Shown here: in pieces, positions 8,529-17,979 of the stretch
How the letters are laid out: each line of letters opens with the position of its first letter
Position numbering within the stretch: position 1 is the first letter of the stretch
Assembly (NCBI RefSeq): GCF_014926385.1
Contig: NZ_CP053291.1
Span: 620,001 to 684,000 of the forward strand
Direction: 5' to 3'
Length of the DNA stretch: 64,000 nucleotides
Source: Trueperella pecoris
GTDB taxonomy: Bacteria; Actinomycetota; Actinomycetes; Actinomycetales; Actinomycetaceae
Program-made: the position numbers and the translations under genes
The notes under the pieces: generated by a model
Seen by the model: only the letters and a program-made list of their open reading frames with translations
Databases searched by the model: none
What the model was told of the DNA's origin: nothing

Positions 8529-8720
8529 ATGAAACGTTACTTCAGCGGCGCTCGTCGCTTCCTATGGCCGGCCCATGAGCGGGACGAGGCTGGCGACGTG
8601 CCAGGTTGGGTCATGATTACGCTCATGACCGCCGCCCTCGTTGTGCTCATCTGGGCCGTCGCGGGCCCGGCGCTGACGAACCTGTTCAACAATGCCATTA
8701 GCCGCATCCTCAGCATCTGA
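8529..8720 (+). CDS. Small Flp-pilin-like membrane protein
   Basis: 63 residues from ATG 8529, preceded by an AAAAGGAGAA ribosome site. A polar basic N-terminus, then the GDVPGWVMITLMTAALVVLI stretch and one hydrophobic helix, ending in a short polar tail. Size, single helix and location (directly after tadC and before TadE-like genes) fit the Flp-type major pilin slot of actinobacterial tad loci. It lacks an obvious classical G/XXXXEY pre-pilin cleavage motif. No prepilin peptidase is encoded in the window. Confidence 0.7.
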   Translation: MKRYFSGARRFLWPAHERDEAGDVPGWVMITLMTAALVVLIWAVAGPALTNLFNNAISRILSI

Positions 8721-9075
8721 TCGGAACTTCGTCGAGCCCGGCAATGCAACGGTCGGTTTCGTGGCGTCGGTCGGCCTGCTCCTTGCCGTGGTTTACACGA
8801 TCATTGCGGCGGGTATGAATTGGTATGTTCACGCGATCATCACCGATTCGGCGATGGAGGGTGCACGGGTTGGGGTCGCGAGTGGTTCGACCCACGTTGC
8901 GAAGGAGCGTACCCGCGATCTCATCACGACGACGTTGAGCACGGCCTACGCCGAGGACATCGCGGCGCAATTCGTCGGCGCGAGCCTCGAAATAACTGTT
9001 CACGCGCCCACGCCCGGCGCGGGATTCCTTGGCTCGCACGTGATTGAGGTGAAGGCCCATGCACAACGCGAGTAA
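8692..9075 (+). CDS. tadE: TadE-family pilus/secretion protein
   Basis: 127 residues, ATG 8692 overlapping the small pilin gene by 29 nt. An N-terminal hydrophobic helix (VGFVASVGLLLAVVYTIIAA, residues about 22-41) is followed by AMEGARVGVASGS, the usual TadE continuation after the helix, and a beta-rich extracytoplasmic tail. TadE-like proteins are pseudopilins of the Tad apparatus. It overlaps the next gene by 17 nt, so all four small genes read as one unit. Confidence 0.8.
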   Translation: MPLAASSASDRNFVEPGNATVGFVASVGLLLAVVYTIIAAGMNWYVHAIITDSAMEGARVGVASGSTHVAKERTRDLITTTLSTAYAEDIAAQFVGASLEITVHAPTPGAGFLGSHVIEVKAHAQRE

Positions 9076-9517
9076 GTTCCGCCCGGGCGGGGCAGGGCCC
9101 CATCGACAGTCGGGTGAGGGGGCCGAGGCTGGCAACGCGATCGTCGAGTTTGTTGGCGTGATGGTGGTGGTCATCGTGCCGGCGCTCGTGTTACTTGTTG
9201 GTCTCGCGACGACGACGGCCGCTCAGCTTGCCCTCAACGATGCGGCGAGGCAGTCGGTGCGTGCATTTGTGCGCTCGGATAGCGGCCCGCTGGCCGATGC
9301 GAGTGCGCGTCAGGCCGCCGAGCAGGCATGGGCAGATCGCGGTTTTACCGAGCACTTGGCTACAGAGGTGGTGTGTGCGTCGCGGCCGTGCCTCACCCCT
9401 GGAGCTTCGGTGACCGTCAACGTCGAGGCTGCGATTACCATTCCCGTCCTCGGCGCGGTCAGCATCAAGGCAAGCCAGGCGATGATGGTTGATCTTTACC
9501 GGATGGTGCGCCCATGA
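9059..9517 (+). CDS. TadE/TadF-like pseudopilin
   Basis: 152 residues from ATG 9059. A basic Gly-rich leader ends at GAEAGNAIVEFVGVMVVVIV, the EAGNAxVEF signature common to TadE-like proteins. A long helix follows, then LNDAARQSVRAFVRSDS and a 70-residue external part with one Cys pair (VVCASRPCLTPG). It is expected to be membrane-anchored with the C-terminus outside. It overlaps the next gene by 4 nt. Confidence 0.75.
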   Translation: MHNASKFRPGGAGPHRQSGEGAEAGNAIVEFVGVMVVVIVPALVLLVGLATTTAAQLALNDAARQSVRAFVRSDSGPLADASARQAAEQAWADRGFTEHLATEVVCASRPCLTPGASVTVNVEAAITIPVLGAVSIKASQAMMVDLYRMVRP

Positions 9518-10005
9518 GCGCAGCTTCTTCTATCGCCACGCCTGCCCTCGCGCCTGCCATCCCGCCCGTCACCACGCCGCGGCAGGCGAGTGACTCGGCT
9601 CGCCACCCGCGTGCCGAGAGCGGCAATCTCATCGTGCTCGGGCTGGGACTGTGGGTCGTCGTTGTGTCGCTGATCCTCGTGTTGGCCTCGGCGATTCACA
9701 TTCATGGCGTGCGCCGGGACCTGCTGAACACCGCGGACTCCCTGGCGCTCGAACTCGCCCAGAGCATCTCGGATGATGCGTACTATTCGGGGTCTAGCCT
9801 CGAGCTGAAGCCCGAGCCGCCGAGTGCGGGAACCCTCCTGGTGGATGGGGGAGAAGTTAGCTTCGTGGTGCGAGTCGAGGGGTCGTCCGTCGTCGTCGAT
9901 CTGACCAGAAATGCTCGCTTGCCCTTCGTCCCTGAGCTGCTCAGCGCGGTGGACGAAGTGGAACTCACCGTCACCTCTACGGCCGAGCTGCGACGGATGC
10001 CGTAG
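9514..10005 (+). CDS. TadE-like protein ending the tad operon
   Basis: 163 residues, ATG 9514 overlapping the preceding stop. A Pro/Ala-rich cytoplasmic leader of about 40 residues precedes ESGNLIVLGLGLWVVVVSLI, a single membrane helix. DLLNTADSLALELAQ and a beta-rich exterior follow. This matches the helicase/secretion-neighbourhood TadE-like proteins that close actinobacterial tad operons. The next gene, prfB, starts only 9 nt later, so read-through from tad into prfB is possible. Confidence 0.7.
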   Translation: MSAASSIATPALAPAIPPVTTPRQASDSARHPRAESGNLIVLGLGLWVVVVSLILVLASAIHIHGVRRDLLNTADSLALELAQSISDDAYYSGSSLELKPEPPSAGTLLVDGGEVSFVVRVEGSSVVVDLTRNARLPFVPELLSAVDEVELTVTSTAELRRMP

Positions 10006-10014
10006 ACTTCAACC

Positions 10015-11142
10015 GTGGCCATTGATTATCAGCAAGAACTAGACAACCTCCGCAGGGTCTTTAACCAGATCGAGGCGGTTAGTGACGTCCCCGCCTTGAA
10101 GGCGACTATTGCCGACCTCACCGAGAAGTCGGCCGCCCCCGATCTGTGGGACGATCCGGATGCGGCTCAGGCGGTGACGTCGCGGCTTTCCCACGCCCAG
10201 GCCGAACTTGATCGTGTGGAAAAGATGGGTCAGCGCGTTGCGGACGCTGAAACGCTGCTCGAGATGGCGGTGGAGGAGTCCACCTCCGATCTTGCTGTCG
10301 GCCAGGAGCTTTACGCCGAGCTGGAAAAGGAGATCGAGAAGATCTCTGCGGACCTGTCCGACCTTGAGATTAAGACATTGCTCAGTGGCGAATACGATGA
10401 GCGCGACGCCGTCGTCACGATTCGCTCCGGAGCGGGCGGCGTCGATGCGGCAGACTTTGCGCAGATGCTACAGCGCATGTACCTGCGTTGGGCAGAACGT
10501 CACGGCTACAAGACGAAGGTGATGGACACGTCCTATGCCGAGGAAGCGGGCATCAAGTCCACGACGTTCGAGGTCTCGGCTCCCTATGCCTACGGCACGC
10601 TGTCGGTGGAGGCCGGCACGCACCGCCTGGTGCGCATCTCTCCCTTCGACAATCAGGGACGCCGCCAGACGTCTTTCGCCGCTGTGGAAGTCATTCCTCT
10701 GATCGAAACCACAGACTCGATCGAGATCCCCGAAACGGAGCTGAAGATTGACGTTTTCAGGTCCTCGGGGCCGGGCGGGCAGTCGGTGAATACCACGGAT
10801 TCGGCGGTGCGAATGACGCACATCCCCACGGGGCTGACCGTATCCATGCAGGATGAGAAGTCGCAGATTCAGAATCGCGCCGCGGCGTTGCGAGTTCTTC
10901 AGTCCAAGCTGTTGCAAAAGCGCCACGAAGAAGAGCAAGCGAAGAAGAAGGAGCTTGCAGGCGATGTGAAGGCATCATGGGGCGATCAGATGCGTTCCTA
11001 CGTTCTTCACCCCTATCAGATGGTCAAGGATCTGCGCACCGGACACGAAGTGGGCAACACCGATTCTGTTTTCGATGGCGACCTTGATGGCTTTATCGAC
11101 GCCGGCATCCGGTGGCGCCAGTCGCAAAAAGAGGCGGAATAA
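10015..11142 (+). CDS. prfB: Peptide chain release factor 2
   Basis: 375 residues from GTG 10015. RF2 recognises UGA and UAA on the ribosome. The SPF stop-codon recognition tripeptide is in [10 protein letters not shown] and the GGQ hydrolysis motif is in [18 protein letters not shown]; the C-terminal [13 protein letters not shown] is typical. The gene is in one uninterrupted frame, so the autoregulatory +1 frameshift seen in many bacteria is absent, as is common in actinobacteria. It stands upstream of ftsE, the normal order in this phylum. Confidence 0.96.
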   Translation: MAIDYQQELDNLRRVFNQIEAVSDVPALKATIADLTEKSAAPDLWDDPDAAQAVTSRLSHAQAELDRVEKMGQRVADAETLLEMAVEESTSDLAVGQELYAELEKEIEKISADLSDLEIKTLLSGEYDERDAVVTIRSGAGGVDAADFAQMLQRMYLRWAERHGYKTKVMDTSYAEEAGIKSTTFEVSAPYAYGTLSVEAGTHRLVRISPFDNQGRRQTSFAAVEVIPLIETTDSIEIPETELKIDVFRSSGPGGQSVNTTDSAVRMTHIPTGLTVSMQDEKSQIQNRAAALRVLQSKLLQKRHEEEQAKKKELAGDVKASWGDQMRSYVLHPYQMVKDLRTGHEVGNTDSVFDGDLDGFIDAGIRWRQSQKEAE

Positions 11143-11228
11143 CCACGGCTCCGGCGTGCCTTATCTGAAGAAAAATCCGTGACTCCTATGCTTATGGAGA
11201 CCATGTTTGCAAGGATTTGGCGCGATTT

Positions 11229-11921
11229 ATGATCACTTTTGAAAACGTCACGAAGATCTATCAGCGAGGGGCCGCTCCCGCGCTTGATGACGTGAGCCTA
11301 AATATTGACCGCGGGGAGTTCGTCTTCCTTGTAGGTGCTTCCGGTTCGGGTAAGTCCACGATGCTGGCGCTCGTGTTGGCCGAGGAACGGCCGACCTCCG
11401 GAAAGGTTCACGTGTTGGGCAAGGACCTGGCGGCAGTGTCCTCGCGGCGTGTACCTTTTCTGCGCCGCCAGATCGGCACGGTCTTCCAAGATTTCCGCTT
11501 GTTGCAGGACAAGAACGTTTTCGACAACGTCGCCCTCGCGATGCAGGTGATTGGCAAGCCGCGCCACGCTATCTCGAAGGAAGTGCCGCAGGTCCTCGAG
11601 CTCGTGGGCCTTGATGGCAAGGAGAAGCGCCGCATGCATGAGCTCTCCGGCGGCGAAAAGCAGCGTGTGGCGATCGCACGCGCGATGGTGAACCGCCCCG
11701 AGTTGCTTCTTGCTGACGAGCCGACGGGCAACCTCGACCACAAGACGGCCTTGGGAATCATGCGTCTGCTCGACCGGATTAATCGCCAGGGGACGACGGT
11801 GGTGATGGCCACTCACGACCAGGCGATCGTCAATCAGCTTCGTAAGCGAGTTATTGAGCTTGTGAGCGGAGACGTGGTGCGTGATCAGGACCGCGGCGTC
11901 TACGGAGGTAGCCAGGCATGA
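11229..11921 (+). CDS. ftsE: Cell-division ABC transporter ATP-binding protein FtsE
   Basis: ATG 11229 is preferred because FtsE proteins start M-I-x-F-E-N-V; TTG 11217 would add four residues but sits one base after the AAGGA site. The product has 230 residues. Walker [13 protein letters not shown]-loop TVFQDFRLL, signature [15 protein letters not shown], Walker [13 protein letters not shown] and the H-loop in MATHDQAI are all present. FtsE works with FtsX to activate septal peptidoglycan hydrolysis. It overlaps ftsX by 4 nt (ATGA). Confidence 0.95.
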   Translation: MITFENVTKIYQRGAAPALDDVSLNIDRGEFVFLVGASGSGKSTMLALVLAEERPTSGKVHVLGKDLAAVSSRRVPFLRRQIGTVFQDFRLLQDKNVFDNVALAMQVIGKPRHAISKEVPQVLELVGLDGKEKRRMHELSGGEKQRVAIARAMVNRPELLLADEPTGNLDHKTALGIMRLLDRINRQGTTVVMATHDQAIVNQLRKRVIELVSGDVVRDQDRGVYGGSQA

Positions 11922-12826
11922 GGCTTCGTTTCATTTTCAGCCAGGTCTTCAAAGGCCTGCGGGCGAACTTTGCGCTCTCGGCGTCGGTCACCCTCGTGAC
12001 CTTCGTGTCCCTCATGTTCGTGGGTGCGGCCGTGTTGTTGCAGGATCAGATCGAGTCGGCGAAGAACGACTGGTACGACCGCGTGGAGGTCTCGGCTTTT
12101 CTGTGTGCCCCTGACCAAAACACTCCTCAATGTGCGGCAGGCGAGGCCACCCAGGAGCAGATCGATTCTTTGAAGACCTATCTCAATTCACCGGACATGG
12201 CCAAGTACGTCGATAAGGTGTACTTCGAGTCGAAGGAAGAGGCCTACACGAATTTCCGTGAATACTTAGCGGGTAGCGCCTGGGTTGATACAGTTGCCCC
12301 CGAGCAGATGCAAGCCTCTTTCCGTGTTAAGCTCGTCGATCCCCAAGAGTACGACGTCGTCCGGGAGAGCATCGAGGGGCGCCCCGGCGTCGACACGGTG
12401 ATCGATCAACGCGAGCAACTCAAACCATTATTTAACATGCTCAACCGCTTCACGCTCATTGCAGGAGCGCTGGCTGGCATCATGATCATCACCGCGTTTT
12501 TGCTTATCCCGGCAACGATTCGACTCTCGGCCATGTTCCGCCGCAACGAGACGGAAATTATGCGATTTGTGGGCGCCTCGAACGCGTTTATCCAGGCTCC
12601 GTTCATTCTTGAAGGCCTTCTAGCCGCGCTCATCGGCTCCATCGCCGCGATCGCCGCGCTGTGGGTGGCAGTGGCCTACTTCGTCCATGACTGGTTTGCC
12701 GGCTCGTGGCTGCGCATCATTACCGGCAACGACGTGCTCATGCTGGCGCCGTGGCTCCTGCTTGGCGCTCTTGTCGTGGCTGGCTTGGCATCGTTCCTCG
12801 CGCTGCGCCGCTACACGAGGGTCTAG
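11918..12826 (+). CDS. ftsX: Cell-division membrane protein FtsX
   Basis: 302 residues beginning at ATG 11918. One N-terminal helix (residues about 22-44), then a 130-residue extracellular loop that starts after the first helix and carries a Cys pair ([13 protein letters not shown]). Three further helices follow at about 172-195, 220-245 and 268-295. This is the FtsX fold in which the outer loop contacts a hydrolase. A coiled-coil M23 protein is encoded 8 nt downstream, so the pair probably regulates that enzyme. Confidence 0.95.
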   Translation: MRLRFIFSQVFKGLRANFALSASVTLVTFVSLMFVGAAVLLQDQIESAKNDWYDRVEVSAFLCAPDQNTPQCAAGEATQEQIDSLKTYLNSPDMAKYVDKVYFESKEEAYTNFREYLAGSAWVDTVAPEQMQASFRVKLVDPQEYDVVRESIEGRPGVDTVIDQREQLKPLFNMLNRFTLIAGALAGIMIITAFLLIPATIRLSAMFRRNETEIMRFVGASNAFIQAPFILEGLLAALIGSIAAIAALWVAVAYFVHDWFAGSWLRIITGNDVLMLAPWLLLGALVVAGLASFLALRRYTRV

Positions 12827-12834
12827 GAGATCGG

Positions 12835-14187
12835 ATGCGCAAGCTCACATCGGCACTCGCCGCGCTCATGCTCGCCGTTTCTGGAGCGACGATGGTCATC
12901 AACTCCGCGCCGGCATTCGCCGACGAGCGCTCGGACCTGGTTGAACAGCAGCAAGAGCACAAGCGCGAGAAGGAGCGGTTGCAGTCCGAGCTGGAGGGCA
13001 TCGATGTGAGTCTGCAGGATGCCTATCTCAAGCTTGAAGAAACTCGCGGCAAGATCCCCGAGGCTGAGGCCGCGGTGGCCAGCGCGCAGAACGAACTCGC
13101 GGCGGCCGTGCGCGAGGCGGAGGCCAACCGGGCGTTGCTCGATGCGGCCCAAGGCGAGCTTGCTGGCATCAAGGACGCTATCGCCGAGAACGTCGCCAAT
13201 GCTGACGCGACGCGCAAGTCTTTGGGCGAGCTCGCTCGCGCGACCTACCGCGGTGACACGATGCCTTCGACGATGGAGATGCTTGTCGGTTCTGCCACCG
13301 CGGAGGACTTCGCCAACGCCTATCGCGCGCAGGCGGCGGTCTCGCGCTCTCATGCGTCGTCGTTGAACGAGTTTCAGCAGCGGGCGGCCCAATCAAAGAA
13401 TCGCGAGGCGCGTCAGAGCGCTGTCGAGAAACAAATTCAGGACTTGAAGAACAAGGCCGAAGCGTTGGTTGAGACGCAGACCGTGAAGAAGAACGAGGCC
13501 GACGCGCGTAAGGCGGAGTTGCTCGAGCTTGAGTCGAGCATCGTTGCCCAGTCGGAAGAGTTTGAGGCGAAGAAGACCGACTACCAGTCCTCGCTTCAAA
13601 ATATCGAGGCCGAAGGCGAAAAGACGGCCCAGCGCATTGCCGCCATTGACGAAGAGAATCGACGCAAGAAGGAAGCTGCTGAACGTGCGGCACGCGAGGC
13701 GGCGGAACGTGCACGTCAGCGCCCAGGAGCTCCCGCGCCGGCGCCGGCGCAAGCCTCGGCAAGCTGGATTCAGCCACCCGTACCCGCCCCGGTTTATGTG
13801 ACTTCGCCGTGGGGAATGCGTGTCTATCCCTTTGGCGGAACATGGATGCATAACGGCGTTGACTTGCGTTCGCGATGTGGCGAGCCACAGACTGCACCGG
13901 CTGACGGCGTCGTCTCCGACGTTGTGCCCGCCGCCGGAAACGGAACCCACGGCAACCAGATATTTATCAACCATGGGGTCGTGGGAGGTAACTCCTACGT
14001 GACGGTGACAAATCACCTCTCAGCATTTAATGTCTCCCGTGGTCAAAAAGTGTCGAAAGGTCAGGTCATAGGGTGGACAGGGCAGACGGGCCGCGTCACA
14101 GGGTGCCACGTTCATTTCGAGGTGTGGCAGAACGGGCGAGTCATCGATCCCATGACGCTGAGTTCGTTTACTCGCCGCTGGTCATGA
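12835..14187 (+). CDS. Secreted coiled-coil M23 (LytM) peptidoglycan hydrolase coupled to FtsEX
   Basis: ATG 12835 follows a TAGGAGA site; a longer frame to 12706 runs inside ftsX. The 450-residue product has a signal peptide (MRKLTSALAALMLAVSGATM, cleavage near APAFA-DE). Two long coiled-coil stretches (about 35-130 and 175-290) precede a Pro/Ala linker and a C-terminal M23 domain. Zinc and catalytic residues are kept: HNGVDLRSR (His and Asp), TNHLS and GCHVHFEVW. The layout matches EnvC/PcsB-type proteins, with the FtsEX-binding coiled coil and the enzyme on one chain. Role inferred: daughter-cell separation. Confidence 0.9.
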   Translation: MRKLTSALAALMLAVSGATMVINSAPAFADERSDLVEQQQEHKREKERLQSELEGIDVSLQDAYLKLEETRGKIPEAEAAVASAQNELAAAVREAEANRALLDAAQGELAGIKDAIAENVANADATRKSLGELARATYRGDTMPSTMEMLVGSATAEDFANAYRAQAAVSRSHASSLNEFQQRAAQSKNREARQSAVEKQIQDLKNKAEALVETQTVKKNEADARKAELLELESSIVAQSEEFEAKKTDYQSSLQNIEAEGEKTAQRIAAIDEENRRKKEAAERAAREAAERARQRPGAPAPAPAQASASWIQPPVPAPVYVTSPWGMRVYPFGGTWMHNGVDLRSRCGEPQTAPADGVVSDVVPAAGNGTHGNQIFINHGVVGGNSYVTVTNHLSAFNVSRGQKVSKGQVIGWTGQTGRVTGCHVHFEVWQNGRVIDPMTLSSFTRRWS

Positions 14188-14258
14188 TGTTGTGCCTGGT
14201 CGGGGAACGGACATAGACTAGAGGACCATGCCGCCAGCACTGAAGGGAAGGATGTGTC

Positions 14259-14792
14259 ATGCCGAAAGCTTGGAAGAAGGAAAGCGGTAAGCTGACCCCT
14301 GCCCAAAAGGCGAAGGAGGCGGCGGACGCGAAGAAGGTCGTCGCCCGCAATAAGAAGGCTCGCCACGACTATTTCATCGACAAGACGTATGAGGCGGGCC
14401 TCGTGCTCGCTGGCACGGAGGTCAAGGCGTTGCGGGCTGGGCGCGCGTCTCTTATGGAGGCGTGGATCGATTTTGATCGGCGTGGGGAGGCTTGGCTCGT
14501 GGGTGCCAATATTCCGGTGTGGTCCACCGGTGGCTGGACGAACCACGCCCCCACGCAGAAGCGCAAGCTTCTCCTACATAAGGACGAGCTACGCACGCTG
14601 GCCGTGAAGGTCAAGGAAAAGGGCACCACCGTCGTGCCACTCGAGCTCTATTTTGTCCGTGGTCGCGCCAAGATCGAAATCGGCTTGGCTCGTGGCAAGC
14701 AGGAATGGGACAAGCGCGAGACGCTTCGCCGCAAGCAAGATCAGCGTGAGGCCGAGCGCGCAGTGTCTGAGGCACGCAAGCGCGCACGTTAA
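14259..14792 (+). CDS. smpB: tmRNA-binding protein SmpB
   Basis: 177 residues, ATG 14259 with a GGAAGGA site. The conserved RKARHDYFIDKTYEAGLVLA-type start, the GTEVKALRAGRASLMEAW core and the basic tail RKQDQREAERAVSEARKRAR define SmpB. It carries an extra basic leader (MPKAWKKESGKLTPAQKAKE) before the usual N-terminus. SmpB binds ssrA RNA and places it in the A site of stalled ribosomes. The tmRNA gene lies 2.8 kb downstream on the same strand. Confidence 0.95.
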   Translation: MPKAWKKESGKLTPAQKAKEAADAKKVVARNKKARHDYFIDKTYEAGLVLAGTEVKALRAGRASLMEAWIDFDRRGEAWLVGANIPVWSTGGWTNHAPTQKRKLLLHKDELRTLAVKVKEKGTTVVPLELYFVRGRAKIEIGLARGKQEWDKRETLRRKQDQREAERAVSEARKRAR

Positions 14793-14878
14793 CCCTCGAG
14801 GGCCCGCCGCGAGTGGCACGATCGTGCATGTTGGCGGAATGTGGCACGCAGGAGCGCTATTCATGGTTTGCTTGAGGT

Positions 14879-15640
14879 ATGAGTGCATGGCTGATTGATA
14901 TGGATGGCGTCCTCGTACACGAGGGCATGGCGCTTGATGGTGCGAAGGAATTTTTGGAGCGCCTTGACGAACGCGACATCCCGCACCTGATCTTGACGAA
15001 TAATTCGATTTTTACGACGCGCGACCTGTCGGCTCGCCTTGCCTCTTCCGGCCTCGAGGTGCCTGCAGAGCGTATCTGGACGTCGGCGCTTGCGACGGCG
15101 AAGTTCTTAGCTGATCAGAGCGAAGATCGGCGGGCATTTGTGATCGGCGAGGCCGGATTGACGACGGCCTTGTACGAGGAGGGCTTCGTGATGACGTCGT
15201 CGGATCCGGAGTTCGTGGTGCTGGGTGAGACTCGCACATATTCGTTTGAGATGCTGACCACGGGTATTCGGCTTATCCAAGGAGGCGCGCGGTTTATTGC
15301 GACTAATCCTGATGCGACCGGCCCCTCTGCCGACGGCGACATCCCGGCCACGGGCGCTGTCGCGGCCATGATTGAGAAGGCGACTGGCCGCCGGCCGTTC
15401 TTTGTGGGCAAGCCCAACCCGGTCATGTTGCGTAACGGGTTGAACAAGATCGGGGCCCATTCGGAGGATACCTCGATCGTGGGCGACCGCATGGACACCG
15501 ACATTCAGGCGGGTGTGGAGACCGGTCTGCAGACGCATTTGGTGCTCACCGGTTCGACGAAGCGCGAGGACATCGTGAAGTTCCCCTATCGCCCTGACCA
15601 CGTGCACGAGTCGATCGCGGACGTGATCGACTTTATTTAA
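14879..15640 (+). CDS. HAD-IIA (NagD-like) hydrolase
   Basis: 253 residues from ATG 14879. HAD motif I is WLIDMDGVLVHEG, motif II is the LTNNS strand, motif III is FFVGKPNP and motif IV is IVGDRMDTDIQAG. The type-IIA cap lies between motifs II and III. NagD-like enzymes dephosphorylate small sugar or nucleoside phosphates; the substrate cannot be named. It is convergent with the S66 peptidase gene. The 58-nt gap holds only a weak GCCCG/CGGGC hairpin. Confidence 0.85.
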   Translation: MSAWLIDMDGVLVHEGMALDGAKEFLERLDERDIPHLILTNNSIFTTRDLSARLASSGLEVPAERIWTSALATAKFLADQSEDRRAFVIGEAGLTTALYEEGFVMTSSDPEFVVLGETRTYSFEMLTTGIRLIQGGARFIATNPDATGPSADGDIPATGAVAAMIEKATGRRPFFVGKPNPVMLRNGLNKIGAHSEDTSIVGDRMDTDIQAGVETGLQTHLVLTGSTKREDIVKFPYRPDHVHESIADVIDFI

Positions 15641-15698
15641 CGACGCCGTCTGGCCCGTTCTACTGAAGCCTAGCGGGCGCTCGGTGTGAGGTGGCGCC

Positions 15699-16826
15699 CT
15701 ATGCTAGGTGAGTGTCCTTTGCGAGGTGAGTGTTGGGCGCGGGTCGGGTTTGTGGCGTCGTGGGTGTGTATCGCTCGGCGTGCGGGAAGTGCGCGGTTAC
15801 TGTCTCGGCTACCGGATCGAGTGTCACTTCGCCGCCATAGGGAAGGATGAGCTGCGGGCGCGTGTGGCCGAAGGGCAGGTTGAGACAAACCGGTAGGTCA
15901 CGGCGGTAGAGGGAGAGGTTTGCCAGTAGATATTCGGTGTAGGAGTCGTGTCGGGATCGAAGCGCCTCTGCAGGTGCGGGCGCGTCGCGGTCGTCCACGA
16001 CCGGCCGTGCAAAAATGAGACCTGCCGCCGCGTCGAGGTAGCCACGTTCTCCGAAGGCTCGGATCCACCTGCCCACGGTGTCGGCGGGAGGAATGAGCTC
16101 CGAGGTTTCAAGGATGAGGATCGCCCCTTCGAGGTCGGCCGCGGGCGGCAGGCGGTCGGCGATCGCTAGCTGATCGAGCACCTCGAGGCAGCCGCCCCAC
16201 GTGTGCCCAGTGACGGCGTCGTCACTGCCAAGAAATTCCACCGGGAGCGCGGGCCCGCGCGGTGAGTCTTCCGTGAGTGCCTCGGGCATGGACCAGTCGA
16301 AGCCGAAATCTTGAGAGTCGGTGGTGGTGGGCATGAGGGTATCTCCCCAGCCGAAAAGTGCCGCGCGGAGCGTGACGAGGTGTTCGGCGTCGACGAGCGG
16401 ACCGGGGCCAAAATGTACCTGTGTGGCGCCGCCGTGGTAGGCGGACACGCCGTTGATCCACAGCCAGTTGAGGATGTTGGTGTTGTCCGAATAGCCGAAG
16501 AACGGCTTAGGATCGGCCTGGGGGAGAGCGGGGTCGAGGAGCCTGGTCAGGCGGATTTGGTCATCGCCGCCGACGCTCGTGAGGATTGCCCGGATGCTCG
16601 GATCAGCGAAGGCTGCGTTGACGTCGGCTGCGCGCTCTTCTAGGCTGGCGTTCATTTTTCGGGTGGTCGGGTATTCGATCACCTCGACGTCGAGGAGCCG
16701 CTCGAGGCGCTCAACAGCCTGCGCATGAATCTCCGGGAAATACGCCGGAGCTGCCCAGGCGGGGGACAGCAGCGCGACCTTGTCGCCGGGATTGATCGTC
16801 TTCGGAGCCAGCATCTTTTTACCCAT
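15699..16826 (-). CDS. S66 family LD-carboxypeptidase/MccF-like serine peptidase
   Basis: Start chosen at ATG 16826 (MGKKMLAPKTINPGDKVALL); the longer frame to 17360 runs antisense through the next gene. The product is 375 residues. The S66 nucleophile is Ser113 in FFGYSDNTNIL. ILTSVGGDDQ precedes it, and the second half contains GGCLEVLDQL and a Glu in ILILETSE, the expected place of the Glu/His relay. The family includes LdcA (murein tetrapeptide recycling) and MccF (microcin C self-immunity). The YSDNTN form with a following GGATQVHFG is closer to MccF-like members. No signal peptide, so cytoplasmic. Confidence 0.85.
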   Translation of the reverse strand: MGKKMLAPKTINPGDKVALLSPAWAAPAYFPEIHAQAVERLERLLDVEVIEYPTTRKMNASLEERAADVNAAFADPSIRAILTSVGGDDQIRLTRLLDPALPQADPKPFFGYSDNTNILNWLWINGVSAYHGGATQVHFGPGPLVDAEHLVTLRAALFGWGDTLMPTTTDSQDFGFDWSMPEALTEDSPRGPALPVEFLGSDDAVTGHTWGGCLEVLDQLAIADRLPPAADLEGAILILETSELIPPADTVGRWIRAFGERGYLDAAAGLIFARPVVDDRDAPAPAEALRSRHDSYTEYLLANLSLYRRDLPVCLNLPFGHTRPQLILPYGGEVTLDPVAETVTAHFPHAERYTPTTPQTRPAPNTHLAKDTHLA

Positions 16827-16913
16827 GCTGTGATAGTACCCTTCATGGTAGTGAAAACACGGATGGCGCTGGGAACGGACTGCGCTTTCACTGTGCGGAG
16901 GGGGAAAGAAATA

Positions 16914-17483
16914 ATGCCGCGGGCTACCTTCGACGACGTCGTCCGCGCGCGCCGCGTCCTCTTCTACGGTGTTACGGGCTCCGGGAAATCCACGGCAGCA
17001 AGTCGATTTGGGCGGGCGAGCGGTCTTCCGGTTGTCCTGGTGGACGACGCCGTCGGGTGGCTTCCAGCCGATGTGGCGCCGTGGACTAACAGGGACGATG
17101 AGTCCATGCGGGCCATCGCTACTGAGCTGGCGGCGACCGAGGAGTGGGTATTTGATTCGGCCTACCAACAATTCCGCGATGTTGTGTTCGAACGCGCACA
17201 GGTCATGATCGCGCTCGATTATCCACGTTGGTTGTCTCTCTGGCGGCTTGTGCGCCGCACATGGCGGCGTGCGGTCGATGGTCTTGAGGTCTGCAACGGT
17301 AATCGTGAAAACTGGAAGCAGGTGTTGAGCCGGGACTCGATCCTTCGATGGCACTTTCACTCCTTTGCTTCCAAGCGTGCCAGGATGCGCGAGATGGAAG
17401 TGGCATCCACCGGGCTTGCCGTGTTACGCCTGACCCATCCGCGCCAGCTTGAAGAACTTATCGGCGTTTTCTCGCGGCTGTGA
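16914..17483 (+). CDS. P-loop nucleotide kinase-like protein
   Basis: ATG 16914 is preceded by GGAGGGG; the longer frame back to 16725 is antisense to the S66 peptidase. The 189-residue product has Walker A GVTGSGKSTAASRF at residue about 18, an LVDDAVGW strand, a WVFDSAYQQF Asp strand and a basic lid-like RLVRRTWRRA. It looks like the adenylate-kinase-related or FlaR-type small ATPases common in actinobacteria. Substrate and role are unknown. It is divergent from the peptidase gene and ends 80 nt before the tmRNA. Confidence 0.75.
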   Translation: MPRATFDDVVRARRVLFYGVTGSGKSTAASRFGRASGLPVVLVDDAVGWLPADVAPWTNRDDESMRAIATELAATEEWVFDSAYQQFRDVVFERAQVMIALDYPRWLSLWRLVRRTWRRAVDGLEVCNGNRENWKQVLSRDSILRWHFHSFASKRARMREMEVASTGLAVLRLTHPRQLEELIGVFSRL

Positions 17484-17563
17484 CGACGGGAATAGACGCG
17501 GGCGGCGTCGTCGTTATAAGGTATATCCAAGCCTTCGGGCCTTGTTGTTTAACAACTCAATAC

Positions 17564-17941
17564 GGGGATGATCGGTTTCGACGGCGATGACTGCCGAAGG
17601 GAAGCGGGTAGAGGATGCAGAGTCATCTCTTAAACGACTCTCTGCAAACAATAACTGCCAACAAGCAGAAGTCTGACTTCGCCCTCGCTGCCTAAGCGCG
17701 AGCGCATTTAAAGAAGTCCGTCAGCCTCACGGTGCTTTCACGTGAGAGTTCTGGCGTCGTTTTTGAAAGCCACTGGATCGGCACTGAGTTACCGGGTGAC
17801 GATCAACTTTAGGTAACTATGTTCGTCAGCAACTTGTCTGCGTGAGTGCTGGAGCTGAAAACAACGCAAAGCAGACTGCACCCGGAGAAGTCTTGGGTTT
17901 TGCATCGTCGGACGGGAGTTCAATTCTCCCCATCTCCACCA
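17564..17941 (+). ncRNA. ssrA: Transfer-messenger RNA
   Basis: Starts at GGGGATGATCGGTTTCGAC and ends GGGAGTTCAATTCTCCCC-ATCTCCACCA, so a tRNA-Ala-like T arm and an encoded CCA are present. The tag frame reads GCC AAC AAG CAG ... GCT GCC TAA at 17657-17695, giving ANKQKSDFALAA, a proteolysis tag of the usual ALAA type. The 5' and 3' ends pair as the acceptor stem. Works with SmpB to rescue stalled ribosomes. Downstream DNA is unlike the rest of the genome, and the ssrA 3' end is a common integration site, though I found no second att copy. Confidence 0.97.
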
Positions 17942-17979
17942 TTTGCACTCGACTTTTGATACAAAGATTTGAGTACGAT

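Noticed and set aside
10015-11142. Programmed frameshift in prfB
   Set aside because: The gene is in one continuous frame from start to stop with no in-frame early UGA.
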